In this document: positions 33,283 through 63,600 of the stretch, piece after piece
How positions within the stretch are numbered: the stretch's first letter is position 1
Layout: each line of letters starts with the position of its first letter
Source: Nephrocerus scutellatus
Taxonomy: Eukaryota > Arthropoda > Insecta > Diptera > Pipunculidae
Direction: 5' to 3'
DNA length: 64,000 bases
Assembly: GCA_947095585.1 (NCBI GenBank)
Contig: OX352761.1
Coordinates: 24,643,777 to 24,707,776 of the forward strand
Notes under the pieces: generated by a model
The model's database searches: none
Told to the model about the DNA's origin: nothing
Seen by the model: the letters and a program-made list of their open reading frames with translations, nothing else
Position numbers and translations under genes: made by a program

Positions 33283-33563
33283 AAAAACAACCCATACAAC
33301 GTCTGTAAATTTTTTACAATAGGTGTTCTCCATCGGAGATACACACGTGTATAAAATTTGAAGAAAATCGGGTTAATTTTTATTTTAAATTTGTATGGGG
33401 CCACACGACCCCAGGCCCCGACGTCTGTAAAATTTGTGTGCAAAATTTCAATAAACCGGGCTTTGGGAAGTGGGTTAAAAATTGATGGAAAGATTTCACG
33501 ACTGCCGACCGACCGACCGATATCCGTGCCACGGGCAAGTGAAGTTAATATAGAGAATTTTAA
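33283..33563 (+). repeat. Dispersed minisatellite-core repeat, shortest complete copy
   Basis: Left end 'aaaaacaacccatacaacg'. Roughly one and a half core units ('catcggagatacacacgtg', 'ttgaagaaaatcgggtta'). Right end 'tgccacgggcaagtgaagtt' with 'aatatagagaattt'. About 281 bp. Confidence 0.8.
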
Positions 33564-33739
33564 AACAGAAAGCAAAGTAGCTTGGTTTGCGATGTCAGTT
33601 TAGTTTTGTCCTTCGCGTTAAATTTTTATTTGACTCAATTTGCTTAGAACAGCCATTACCTACAACACCCAACACACTGTAGCAAAAATAAGAGAGTTAC
33701 TCTTAGGAAATTGCACTGCCTCGACCACGACAACACCCC

Positions 33740-34395
33740 TCTACTTCCCTCCGAAGTGGAATCAGCTAAGCACAGAGCAAAACCCAATGCTGTCTCCTGT
33801 CGTCCAAGCGAGTCCCAAATCCCATGCCATTATCCATGAATGGCACTAGCATCAAGGAAACTGAAAATCTCGCAATTCTCGGTAAGTGCGTCAACGACAA
33901 GCTTCGTTTTTTATTTTAATTAACCCGGTGCAAGAAATTTTTCACTCCGCCCCACGCCCTAAACTTGAGTACAATTGTCATATCTGGTCTGGTGCGCCTA
34001 AAACCAGCTTGCATGAACTAGATAGAATACAAAACCGTGCGATAAAACTTATCGGGGGCTCAAGAGAGATAGCCAGTTGCATGCCACATCTCCTTGTATT
34101 AAACCGCAACACTCGTGGCGCTCTAAATGGACATCAGTTTACCATTAAAACCATCTTCGGTCGTACAGTTAAGTTCAGGGATTCGTTCTTCAGCCGTACA
34201 ACACGTATGTGGAATGCTCTGCCAACCTCTGTCTTTCCACATCACTATGATCCACAGACATTCAAGACACAAGCTCATAGACATCTCCTCTCTTCTTCGC
34301 CTTTTCCTTAACGCCCACGCAGTGCCAAGCATATTGCCGAACATAGTAAGGGTCCAACCCCTTTTTGCGTGCGCGAATTATAAAAAAAAAAACTT
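33740..34395 (+). mobile_element. LINE family A, 3' fragment
   Basis: Encodes WSGAPKTSLHELDRIQNRAI then KLIGGSREIASCMPHLLVLN, and RTTRMWNALPTSVFPHHYDP near the C terminus. The 3' end has 'gcgtgcgcgaattat' and an A run at 34381-34391. Closest relative in the window is the minus copy at 25396-26522. Confidence 0.8.
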
Positions 34396-34479
34396 CAAAC
34401 TTCTACGCTCGACATGTATCACTTGCCTCACATGCATTTTCAAACATTCACTTCAAACATTGGGCATCCCTAACCCTTG

Positions 34480-35400
34480 AAAAGTGGGTAAAATTAATCC
34501 CCTACTTAAGACAGGCAAACAGGTAGAGCAAGGATTTCTCTCCTATAGCCGAACATCAACACGGCTTCCTCAAGTAGCGCCGCCCAAACACAGCCCTCTC
34601 GGAGATAACGGAGATCACACCACTCATTTCGCAAGGACTTAACCAACAATGTCCATGTGATCGCAATCTCCTTGTTCCACTGGACCTATCTAATGCGTTC
34701 GACACCGTTGACCTGGGCATGTTATTACAAGATATCCTAGATTCACATCTTTCCAACACCACGAAACGATGGCTTCCCCACGACCCTAATGACAGGAAGT
34801 CATTATACGTCGAATTCCAAAACAACAAATCGCAATACAGGAAAGTTAAGCAGGGTGTACCACAAGGAGGGGTCCTCTCATCGACTCTCTTCAACCACTA
34901 CATGGCAAAACTCCCCGCACCACCTCCCGGAGTCAAATTGATATCGTACGCCCACGACTGCGCCATTCGGACAAGGATATCCCCTCCATCTGCAGAAACA
35001 TTAACACCTACCTCGATATAATAGGGGTCTTCTTTACCAGTCAAAATCTAATCCTGTCTCCAGAAAAATCGTCCGCTACACTTTTCAATACCTGGACCAA
35101 AGAATTTAACCTACAACTCGACATCTTGATACACGGCAGGACAATCAATCATCCAAAGATCTCAGGAATCACTTTCGACAATCTGTTGACATTTTCCACT
35201 CATTTAAATAACATCAATAAACGAGTCATGTCCAGAAACAAAGTCCTCATATCCTTGGCGGGCAGTATATGGTGTAAGGACAAAGAAACTCTTCGTACCA
35301 CATAGCAAGCGATTGGCAGATCGGTCCTAAACTATGCAGCACCCATCTGAACTCCCCGCCTCTGCCGCACACAATGACACTGGTCGTAAACTATTTCGAT
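34480..35400 (+). mobile_element. LINE family B fragment (reverse transcriptase)
   Basis: Plus-strand frames give LVPLDLSNAFDTVDLGMLLQ, YRKVKQGVPQGGVLSSTLFN, PPPGVKLISYAHDCAIRTRI, then GITFDNLLTFSTHLNNINKR. The catalytic YADD is YAHD. Same family as 38990-40735. Confidence 0.8.
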
Positions 35401-35439
35401 ATCTTGATATGGCCCCAGTACTTACAAGCGGAATTGAAT

Positions 35440-35670
35440 TGCTGGCCCAGTATGTGAAGAAGGACGATTCCGAAGACTATATTGATGAGAATCAAGCACT
35501 GTAGGCTTCGCTAAGTACAACACAGCCTTTTGCGGTAGAATTTCTGGCACGACAAGAAAGCGATAATGAAAGACATATCAGGACGGCCATCGTTTGGGAA
35601 CATCGAACCCGGCTAAAATCGGGACCGGTGAAGAATTTTGTGGGAGGCGAGTCGCGGACCGGACGGACGA
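35440..35670 (+). repeat. RTE 3' fragment
   Basis: 'gtatgtgaagaaggacgatt', 'cttttgcggtagaatttctg' and 'aaaatcgggaccggtgaaga' match the C-terminal and 3' end of the RTE at 3119-6027, with deletions. Confidence 0.65.
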
Positions 35671-36001
35671 TAAAGTGGCCCTTAACGTGATTCATCAAGA
35701 TTCAGTTAGAACCGCACTAGATTATCACCAAAATAATATCGTGGGTGATCGCCCATCACCAATACAACAAAGCGAGGTAAGGTAAGGGAAAGGGCTAGAA
35801 TAATGATTTAAAGCAACGCATCACGCAACAATTTAGTTTGGACTGTAATCTACTATGTACATTCGTGAAATATAATCGAATCAATAACGCTTCTCATTTC
35901 CATGGCAACAAATATAAATTTTAACACAATGTGCGTTGACATTTTATAACACAAAAAAAAGTAAAACGGAAAAGTCACGTCAAATTGAAATTATTTTTCC
36001 A

Positions 36002-36280
36002 ATGGAAGAAGGATTTAGAAACCAATCCCCGTCACAACGAAGAGAGTTTATGCAGCGCGTTAAAGAACAAAATGCATTGGCAAATGCTGAATATTTCATC
36101 CAAGGAATGACCACAAAATGTTTTAATCGTTGTATTGCCAAGAAACCAGGAACTAGTCTGGACTCTGCGGAGAAACGCTGTTTAGCTATGTGCATGGATC
36201 GTTACATGGAGTCATGGGATGTGATTTATCGTCAATTTACTCAACGCTTACACAATTTAGAAAAAAATCAAAAACAATAA
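36002..36280 (+). CDS. Tim13: Small Tim of the Tim13 type, single exon
   Basis: Encodes 92 residues. Small Tims form hexameric chaperones in the mitochondrial intermembrane space that carry hydrophobic precursors to the inner-membrane TIM22 machinery. The twin CX3C signature is complete: Cys40/Cys44 (KCFNRC) and Cys60/Cys64 (RCLAMC), 15 residues apart, flanked by helices with EQNALANAEYFIQGMTTKC and CMDRYMESWDVIYRQF. KPGTSLDSAEKRC is the Tim13-type loop. I chose the ATG at 36002 because the open frame further upstream opens only at TTG. AATAAA (36276-36281) overlaps the TAA stop. Its stop faces the cic stop 34 bp away. Could be Tim13 itself or a lineage-specific paralogue, so the symbol is provisional. 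Confidence 0.88.
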   Translation: MEEGFRNQSPSQRREFMQRVKEQNALANAEYFIQGMTTKCFNRCIAKKPGTSLDSAEKRCLAMCMDRYMESWDVIYRQFTQRLHNLEKNQKQ

Positions 36281-36281
36281 A
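36276..36281 (+). terminator. Polyadenylation signal overlapping the Tim13 stop codon
   Basis: AATAAA spans the TAA stop (36278-36280). It is followed by an A-rich stretch to 36310, giving a 3' UTR of a few tens of bases at most. Confidence 0.5.
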
Positions 36282-36314
36282 AAATTAAATTTACAAAAAA
36301 CAAAAAAAAAACTT

Positions 36315-54906
<18,592 letters not shown>

Positions 54907-55364
54907 CTGTGGGCGACAAAAAATGAACACAAAAACCATATGATGAAACATAGACAAGAATTAAAAAAAATAATGTGCTTTCCACGTATTTGTCGTATTA
55001 TTGTCCCAGACAAACATTTTAATCTAATTTATGCCAAAAACCTCGAGGAATTAATTCAATAACATATTTTATCTGCACAATTAGTGATAAACGAAACATT
55101 GTTGCTAACTTGTAATGTAAGAGAATCAATTAAACAAAAACAGACTCTCTTCCATACACCGTCGTTCCAATTTCGTTGCGATTTCCGTTACACCATATAT
55201 ACCACTCGCACTCGAACTCACCTAAATCTTTCCGATAGGTATTGACAATGTTACCATCAGTTAATTTTTTAAGATCGTACGATAAATATATAAATTATAT
55301 ACACCGTAATTCAATAAATTCAATAATTTTTTAAGTTTGAACGTTATTTAGTTTATTTTGTCAA

Positions 55365-55640
55365 AGAGTCAAAGAGTTGGGGGCCCACGACCTCGGGTCC
55401 TGTCGTATTTACAAAATGTTTGCAAAAAGTGTTGTCCATCGGATATACATATGTGTATAAAATTTAAAGAAAAAGAAAAAAACAAAATATACACATGTGT
55501 GCAACATTTTAATAAAATCGGGCTTTGGAAAGTGGGTTGAAAATAGATCGCAAGATTTTACGACAAACAGACCGACCGACCGAAAAGCAGACATGCCACG
55601 GGCAAGCGAATTTAAAAATTTAAATTGTTCTTGTAAATTC
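55365..55640 (+). repeat. Dispersed minisatellite-core repeat copy
   Basis: 'ttgtccatcggatatacata', 'gcaacattttaataaaatcg', 'gccacgggcaagcgaattta' and then 'cttgtaaattctcttatcgg'. The order differs from intact copies, suggesting a rearranged copy. Confidence 0.65.
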
Positions 55641-55914
55641 TCTTATCGGAGATTCGATTTTGTGGTGAAATTCCCCATTTGGTGGTGAAAACATAGCAGC
55701 CACAGCGTACGGCTGGTGCGACGTACGCACAACGACGTACGAACTACGAAGTACCACTAAAATTCTTAATTTTGAGTTGAGTTAAGCTGTAAAGCAGTGT
55801 TAGTGCGTAACCAGCTCTTCATATACTCGTAATATTTTACAAAACACAAATTAAGAATGCACTCACACAACTGAGTGAACAACACATTCCCGCAGTCAGA
55901 TCTCTCTTAAATTT

Positions 55915-56048
55915 TAATATAAAGTATTGTCGCCGGGAATATACATGTGTGCACAATTTCAATAAAATCGGGCTTTGGAAAGTGCGTTAAAAATTGATCA
56001 GAAAATCTGACCAGCCAGCCAGCCACGGACACGCGAAGTTAATATAGG
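55915..56048 (+). repeat. Dispersed minisatellite-core repeat, right-end fragment
   Basis: 'gggaatatacatgtgtgcac', 'gggctttggaaagtgcgtta' and 'cacgcgaagttaatatagg'. Confidence 0.65.
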
Positions 56049-56069
56049 AAAACGTGAAACCCTAAGCGA

Positions 56070-57160
56070 CCATCAGTACGGTTTTCAAACGCAACTGATG
56101 GCATGTCTCACCGAAAAGTGGGTACAGTCTATCACAAATCTGGTGAAAGTAAAGTTGTTGCACTCGATATTTCCAAGGCATTTGACGGAGTATGGCATCA
56201 AGCTCTTTTGTCGAAAATGAATACCTATGAAATTGCTTGTTTGCCCTAGTAACTACCTTTCTGACCGTTCAATCCAGGTCGTATTGGACTGGTTCAAATC
56301 CAATGTTCGATGCATAATCGCTAGTGTGCCTCAATGCTCTGTTTTGTCTCAAACACTCTTTCTCATTTTCATTAATGAACTCCTATCCGCTACTTCTAAT
56401 CCAATTCATTCTTTCTCTGAGGACAGCACTCTTAGCTTTCGGAGTTTACGCATTCTGCTCGACCATCTTCATCCCAAGTGGAACTTGAACAACAGCGTAT
56501 GGTAAGCTCGTTAAATTTTTACCTTGACAGCATAATAAGGTGGGACTAAACAATAGAGTAGAATTTAACGCTTCCAAAACCCAATGCTGTCTCCAAGCGT
56601 AATTCAAACCCTCAACCGGATCCTGCATCAAAGAAACTAAAAAACTGACAATACTCTGTATGTGCGTCAACAACAACCTTCGTTGATATATATTTGCATC
56701 GCTAAGAATGCTGCAAAATGTTTAGGTTTCCTAAAACGGTGCAAAATGTCCTTCACTTCCTCAGACCTGGCTATTATTTACAGAAATATATTCGCCCTAA
56801 ACTTGAATACATCTGTATTATCTGAGCAGGTGCTCCCAAGATCACATTGGTGCTCCCAAGATCACATTGGTGCTCCCAAGATCATATTGCATCTACTTGA
56901 CACAATTCAGAACCGACCGATAAAACTTAGTGCTGAAGTAAATATCGCGAAAATAATCAAATCACTTGAACATCGTAGGAATGTTTTATCACTTTTCCAT
57001 AAGCGGTGTTCAAAAAAAAATATGCAGATGGATCCCGCCCATCCCCCAACCCAACCGAAATACCAGTCCCAAAATTCGATTAGACCTATCTACGGACGTA
57101 CCAACCAATCCGCACAATAATTATGTGGAATGAAGTAAGGGGGTTCTTCATGTTCAAAAT
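56070..57160 (+). mobile_element. LINE family A, decayed copy
   Basis: 'gttgcactcgatatttccaa' is the DISKAF box. YLSDRSIQVVLDWFKSN, IASVPQCSVLSQTLFLIFIN and PIHSFSEDSTLSF follow, where the catalytic FADD has become FSED. Then come RSHWCSQDHIGAP and the post-RT part. Many frame breaks. Contains a 20-bp triplication at 56831-56890. Confidence 0.8.
56831..56890 (+). repeat. Three tandem copies of a 20-bp unit
   Basis: TGCTCCCAAGATCACATTGG three times in a row (the third has two differences), inside the LINE at 56070-57160. The unit is not a multiple of three. Confidence 0.95.
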
Positions 57161-57164
57161 CGTT

Positions 57165-58240
57165 AACATTTACCCACATACCATACATTGTCCCGAAATC
57201 GTGCAGAAATTTAGCGAGAAAATATGGAAACGTTAAATTAAAAAACCTGAAATAATTTAGTTAATTTGCAAATTTCGTTTTAATCTGGCAGTTCCATCAG
57301 CAGATTACAATCTCGGTTGCGAGTTCCGAGTCAATTACACTTCGACCAAAGTTTGATGCATTTGTCGTGCAAGTCAATCGTTTTTGGTCTTCAATGGATA
57401 GCAATGAGAAAAATTCAGGAATTCAGGACTGAGGCAACCACCCACCACAATGCAAGCGCAGGGCAATGACAGCCAACGACAAAGCTTAGAACGAATGGTG
57501 AGCTAAGAAGCTAAGTGACGCGAAGTCCAACGTAAACATGAATTAAGTTTACGTGAGCTAAGCTAAATAAATATTTATATAACAGAAATTAAAAGTTGCA
57601 ATGTCTAAATTATTAAATTATTTTATTAATAATGTTTTATTGACGATTTGATATTTATCGAGAAAAAAAACATACATACATGCTTGTACTGCAGTTATGC
57701 GGAAATAACGAACAAACTGCCATTATTCGACACCGAAAGGAACTCCACTAGCAGTTTTGAAAATTCTGACCTTACGCGGTCCATTATAATTTTTATTTTT
57801 AATTTTGCCGCGCGAATTAGTACGCTGCAACAATTGACTCGGTAACTTTATTCGACTCACTACCTCTTGATAATAATTATTTTCCACAATCTCTCACTGA
57901 AGAGTTGGAAAAACATTCACATCACATCATATCGTTGTTAAGCGGGAGAGTACGAAAAATATTTCATTTTTCTTCTTCGGTTATTCATAAAATCTCTCCG
58001 CTATTTTACGTACCAACCAAAATAATATCCAATTCTGAAAAAAAAATACTAATGTACCTACAGTTGCAACCAAAGTTGTAAAACCTGCAATCAGCATATC
58101 CAGCGCGTTTTAGCTTTTGCCTGTCACTCTGGCAGATGGCAGTCAGTGAGCGGCAGCCGCAATGATGTCAGTAACCCCACTCGCTATGTCGTCTGTTTGT
58201 AGGTTTTTCTATATTTGAAGTTTGAATCATTTGAGTTGTT
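57165..58240. other. Stretch without recognised genes
   Basis: AT-rich to about 58080, then more GC-balanced ('gtgagcggcagccgcaatga'). No coding exon identified, although Cic-L 5' exons may be in this direction. Confidence 0.4.
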
Positions 58241-58244
58241 GTGA

Positions 58245-58272
58245 TGTTCGCTCTCTCTCCCTCTCTCACCAT
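58245..58272 (-). promoter_or_regulatory. GAGA-type motif cluster
   Basis: CTCTCTCTCCCTCTCTC on the plus strand, that is GAGAG repeats on the cic strand. GAGAG runs bind GAGA factor at many fly promoters. Position, upstream of the known Cic-L exons, fits a promoter or enhancer but does not prove one. Confidence 0.3.
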
Positions 58273-58904
58273 CACTCATTTAGCTCCACGTTTATAAAAG
58301 CTGTAGATGCATCAGCATCAGCTTCAGCGTTATCATAAATGCCCGTGAGTGTGAATGAGTGAGAAAGGTACAGATGAAGTTCGATGGATGCAAGTAGTGG
58401 GTGGTTTTGGGTTGGGTAAACGGGTGAACATGGAGAAGAAGGTAGATGGAGATGGCAAGATGTAATGCCTTTCTACACTATATGTACTACACTACTGTGG
58501 GCTGTGGGTTGTGGATGTGATAGCACTAAAGAGGAAAAGACGGCGTCCCTTGCCGTTACGCACAGCAACGTCAAAAACGACTTAAACGCACAGTGGAGTG
58601 CATTTCTTTTGCATTTATTTTGCATTTTTTTAATTTTTTTATTTCTTTTGTATTTTGTGCATATGTATATATTTTTTTTACTCATTTTTCTGGTTTATTT
58701 GCAGCAATGATTTTTGCGAGTGGCTTAAAGGAGTTACACGAAAGGAAGAAAAAACAAAAATACGAATGAAGCGAAAAGTACAAAGACACAAAGTTTAAGT
58801 ACCTAGGTACCTATGTGTAGCAGGTAATTTTTTTGTTAAATGATTTTCTTTTACAACGCTTCTGCTTTGTTGAGATGCAGTTTCTTTGTGCATAAGAAAC
58901 TCAC

Positions 58905-59042
58905 CAGCTCACTATCACTTTAGAGTACGTAGTTTGCTTTTTGTACAATGCTCGTTGTAGTGCCAACGTAAATCATCATTATCAATACCAGGGTCATCGC
59001 ATGCCTGTAACATTCGATTACTTGGTGTCGAAGACGATCCAC
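58905..59042 (-). other. Exon-like segment with both splice signals, role unknown
   Basis: TTTTTGACAG acceptor, 138 nt, then GTGAGT donor. One frame reads GGSSSTPSNRMLQACDDPGI then DNDDLRWHYNEHCTKSKLRT, which looks like real protein, but TGA at 58915 ends it before the donor. Could be a 5' non-coding or poison exon of cic-L, the end of an upstream gene, or chance. Family not recognised. Confidence 0.3.
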
Positions 59043-59279
59043 CTGTCAAAAAGTAATGTAAATGTAAGCGTAAAGGGCGAAGCTGCAATACAATATGCAA
59101 TGCTATGCAACGGCGTCTTCTATCTACCACATTTGTTTAGTGGGTCATTTGATTAGGAACACATACGCATTTGACTGCCTAATGGAAGCAGTCACGTAGA
59201 ATTTTTAAAAATTGCACTCCGTTCACATGAGCCGATGGTCGGAATAAATTAAGGTTTCTACACACTAAGCAATGCAAAA

Positions 59280-60560
59280 AAATCTCTTAAAACAATTCCA
59301 TAGTATCGGTGATCTTACCCCCAGCGCCAAATATCACGGAGTAATCGCATTGGATAGGTAGCTTAGCTGGAAGGCTAATATAGAAAACAGGGCTAAGAAA
59401 GCGTGCGACGCCCTCTATGTAAAACCATCGGCAGTAAGTGGGATCTTCAACAAAGGATGGCTCTCTGGCTGTACACAGCTGTTTTACGGCCAATTCTTAC
59501 CTATGGATCGCTAGTCTGGTGCCCAGCAATAAAGTAGAAGTATACCAAACACCAAACAGCAGCAGTCGGAATCACAGGAGCACTACGGTCTTGTCCGACC
59601 GAGGCCCTTAACACGATCTTACACCTATTACCTCCTGACATATTTATCAGGTTTGTTGCGTCGTGCAGTGCAGTACGACTCAGAGAATCCAGGTGGCTTG
59701 CGGGCACTGAAATATGCTTCAGACAGTACCTTAAGGACTAATACCATCATATACTGACTACTGCATCCCTAAACTTAGCTTAGCTTAGCTTAACTTAGCT
59801 AAACTAAGGATTAGTGCCCCACCAATCGGAAGGGTTGGCATTTGTGTTAATAGTCAATCTGTCATAAGGGCGATTTATGCGACAACCATAAACTCAAAAC
59901 TCGTACAACAGGCTTCAATCAACCAATTACTGGACGCAACCATAGTATGGGTACCGGGGCACAGAAATATAGAGGGAAATGAGTGGGCGGACGAACTGGC
60001 TAAGAAGGCCGTGGCTATGGACACCGGCTATATGGAGAGAGTTACCTGTGGAATGAGCTCAGTCAAGGAACTAATTCTCTCCTTTTTCAATACTAAGTCA
60101 CTGCTCAGGTGAAGCCGTCTGTAAACTGCGCCATATTAATATGGATGTGGCCATCCTACAGCAAAAGCAAAACCACCGAGTTGTTATCTAGAACCTGGAA
60201 GGATATTGTCATAGTTTTGGCTATCAACGCGGGCCAGTAGGCAGTCATGCTGCCAAGTTGGGTATATCGCACAACAACTTCTGCAGAAGTTGCAATGATG
60301 AAAATGAGAAAGAAACTCTCATATACTTCCTCTGCAGATGTCCGGCCCTAGTAGGCCCAAGACACCGCACTTTAGGTAAACCATTTTTTGCTGACCTGAA
60401 AGAGCTCTCAGATTACAGGATCATCGAATAAATCTCGTATCTGAACGCTACAGGCTGCATTTAAACCGCGTAAATAATCATGCTAGGTCCTTCGAGAATT
60501 GTGGTAGGTATCAAAACGGCGCACTCTAGCGCTAATTGAGAACCTCGCAAGTACAGCGAG
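59280..60560 (+). mobile_element. LINE family C (I/R1-like, with RNase H), 3' part
   Basis: Plus-strand frames: KACDALYVKPSAVSGIF and ITGALRSCPTEALNTILHLL with PPDIFIRFVASCSAVRLRES (linker after RT); then ATIVWVPGHRNIEGNEWADE with LAKKA, the RNase H catalytic HxxxxGNExAD; and HNNFCRSCNDENEKETLIYF with CRCPAL, the cysteine tail. Frame breaks throughout. A TTAGC-repeat run at about 59775-59810 interrupts it. Confidence 0.8.
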
Positions 60561-61084
60561 TACCTATCGGTAATGCAGTTGTTAGCACCGTTGGTTTTCT
60601 CTCGGAGAATACCATGTTCGATTCCAGCCACGTTCAAAAATCTTATTAATTTAGATCTGATATACAGTTGCCGTATACAGTATACTTCTGTATTCATGTG
60701 TGTGCGCTTGAGTAAGTAAGAAGTAATCAAGATGCAGAACCACTAATGTGAGTTTATAAGGAATTATACTCGTATGCAAGATAACCACTTAGATCTTAAA
60801 TTAGCCTATACAATTACCAGTCAAATAAGACTAAGTTGGTTGCTCGATAAATATTTTGAAAGTTACATTTTTATATTTGTGTGTATTTTTTTTTCTGAAC
60901 ATTTTTTAAACACCCTGCATCTCAAAGGATATCAAAAATTGACCCCCCCCCCCTCATAAACGATTTTTTTTTCAGAATGAACCAAGGAATCACAACTTCA
61001 CAGATTAGCATCCCAAACCCGAACACTCTGTATGCTGGTAAATAAAAATTAAATTTTGTGCGGTTGTTATTTATGGAAACTCAC

Positions 61085-61262
61085 ATTTAACAACCGATTT
61101 TTATGAAGTGTTCAATGTATATTATTGGCAGGAGGAGAATGGTTATAGGCTCTAGTACACCCCTGTCCTCATTCCTGGGGTTTGAAATGTAAAATACCAG
61201 CCACGTTTAAAAACCAATTTTAATGAAAATTTCAATGTATATCATTGGCAGGTGGGGGAAGG
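61085..61262 (+). repeat. Tandem duplication, period about 120 bp
   Basis: 'caaccgatttttatgaagtg' with 'tcaatgtatattattggcag' at 61091 recurs in altered form at 61211. Confidence 0.7.
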
Positions 61263-61339
61263 TTACGGATGCGCTGTCGACTTTGAGGGTAGACGACTCG
61301 CTGGGCGAATTTATTAATCTCCTGCTCACAGGTCGGATT

Positions 61340-61790
61340 ATTAATTTCAAGCGTGTCGTCTGCTAGAAGATCTGTCTGTAGAGGAACCCAGAACTGCAGA
61401 GTAAACGCTTATGCTGATGACGTTGCTATTGCCGTCTCAAGAAGATACCCGAATATCTTAAAAGTCGGTCACTCCTCTATCCTGATTTTAGTCAGGATCC
61501 CAGACAACATAGACTACACCATTCTGCATCATCCATCTTTTCGTTACTTGTCCAGCCCTCTCCCAAAAACGTAAACTCCATATGGGAGCTTTCTTCTACA
61601 ACGACACTAATGATCCCATCAACATTGACATTGGTAGTCTCCTTCGCTTTCTACGAAGCTCTAATTGGTTCATCGAGTAGGTGTAGGAATAGAAGGAATT
61701 TTTCCTAATCCATGTGGTATCTCAATGAACTATTACTGGTCTAAGTGTGTCGGTTTCACTGACAGCCACCTTAACCTAACCTAACCCTAA
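61340..61790 (+). mobile_element. LINE family D, internally deleted copy
   Basis: Opens with RT text NCRVNAYADDVAIAVSRRYP (intact YADD) and then jumps to the 3' tail shared with 26760-27010 ('ccatatgggagctttcttct', 'acattgacattggtagtctc'). Ends with the TAACC-type run at about 61774-61787. Confidence 0.75.
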
Positions 61791-61794
61791 AATC

Positions 61795-62430
61795 TCTCAA
61801 CAGAGTCAGAGCCAAAAACTGACTTTCTCATTGAAGTTGAGCAGGGGGCGTGCTTAAAAGTGGGCGGCCCTAAATATTGGTATCAAATGAAAGGTGAAAA
61901 TTAGTTCTACATAGCCGTAATATTTTTTTGGGCGTGGCTTAATTTGAACCGAAGTTTGATCAATTTGTATTTGGTTCATGTGGTATTTCATATAATTCAG
62001 AATAATTTTTTTAAAAAAGGCTTTTTTGTAAGTGGTTTGATGGATGTCATGGGGTTAATTGGTATGAATATGGAATATGGAAGGTTATAAAAATACATTT
62101 AATTTTATAAAAAATAAATCAATCAAATTAATCAAACTCCCTCGACAGAGTTACTTCCAAAAACTGACTGTCTCATGAAAAATTAGCAGAAGGACGTGTT
62201 TAAATATTGGTATCAAGTGATATGAGAAAATTAGTTCTAAATAGCCGTACTATTTTTATGGACGTGACCCAATTTGTAAAAGGTTGAAACACCGTACAGC
62301 CCTAAAATGCATATTTCCCTATGTAGGGTATCAAAAAATTGGAATATCGTTGGACCAAGTGTATTAATCTAAAAGCAGATTTTGTTGAGATATAAATTAA
62401 ATTTTGCCGAAAAAATTGGTATTTTCTTGC
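61795..62430 (+). repeat. Imperfect tandem duplication
   Basis: 'ccaaaaactgactttctcat' near 61813 and 'ccaaaaactgactgtctcat' near 62157. Both are followed by 'aatattggtatcaa' and 'aaaattagttcta', then 'atagccgta'. Period about 340 bp. Confidence 0.7.
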
Positions 62431-62439
62431 CCAGGCCGA

Positions 62440-63600
62440 TTACTTTTCTGCGCGCCCCCGTAGAAGTTACGACCTAAAACTGAATGCGCCGCTCTTGTTG
62501 CAATAACAATTTGGAAATGCATAAATAGCATTAGAATATGCATATGTGTATGTATGTACGTATATGTGTGCGTGGGTGTATGCTATATAAATGTGTATCT
62601 TTATTTCATGAATATTATGAATTATAACAAATTATAATGTTGATTACTATAGTCTCTAAAACAATGTACACTTGTAAAATTTCAGAAACTGTCACTACCA
62701 AATGATCCTGCGCTCTTAAATTTCAAGTGGTCACGCACAACGCAGACGCAGACAGACAGATGAAAGTCATCATTGTACGCTTACGCTGGCAATGGCAAGC
62801 AATCGTCTGACGGACGTACCGCGTTAAAATTGGATAATGAATTTCATTTGCATTAATTATTGAAATACATACACAGAGTAACAAACAAGTGTTGGTTAAA
62901 TTTGCCTGAATTAAGCTGATAAATTGCAACAGCCACGTATAGTACGAACGTGAAATGAAACCATTCACACACGCACGCACGCCACTATCAACGAACGCGA
63001 GAGTTTTCCATTTTTAGAAAAATTCTATTCTTTTAATTCCTATTTAAATTTAAATGTAGGATAAAATGCAAATGCGTTGCACAGCGCGTCGTTTTCTTTG
63101 TTCGCTGTTCGATCGCCGCTCAGTGAAAATGGCGACAGACGCCAATTCCATCAATGACAAACAAACCTCACAAGAGCCTGCCTGCCTGGTAGTGCAAACA
63201 ACTAGCTATTGACATACATTGGGCGAGAAGGTGATCGCGACCGCGTTTAAAGAGATTTATTTATTTTTTTCTTAATTAGTAAATACTCGTTCATTCAGTT
63301 ACATCATCATCGTCTACACTATTGCATAAAATGTCGAAATTTAATTTAGAGTTTGCAGTCAATTGAGGAAAAATGTTGTGGAGCATTTTTGTGATTTGTG
63401 TTTAGGCTAAAAACGTAGGACGCTACCCTTACCCTTACCGTAAATATTTGAACCCTACATCCACGTTTTTTTTTGTAAACAATTGCTAAGAACAAAATTT
63501 CTAAGAAACTAGCGTTTCAATTTTCCATTTTTCTTTTTGTTCGTATGTGATAAATGGGCATATGATTGCAAAAAAAAACAACACATAAAAATTAAAAATT
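62440..63600. other. Possible promoter-proximal region, no confirmed exon
   Basis: 63060-63240 is less AT-rich than its surroundings, with paired CG-containing words ('gcacagcgcgtcgttttctt'). On the plus strand ATG at 63129 opens MATDANSINDKQTSQEPACL followed by a possible GTAGTG donor. On the minus strand the same stretch could be a Cic-L leader. Neither is demonstrated. Confidence 0.25.

Noticed and set aside
35936..36001. N-terminal extension of the Tim13 frame (TFYNTKKSKTEK...)
   Set aside because: It opens with TTG, not ATG, and lengthens a family normally about 90 residues. The ATG at 36002 gives 92.
58465..58710. Hydrophobic plus-strand ORF
   Set aside because: Driven by the T-rich tract at 58610-58690, with no recognisable domain.
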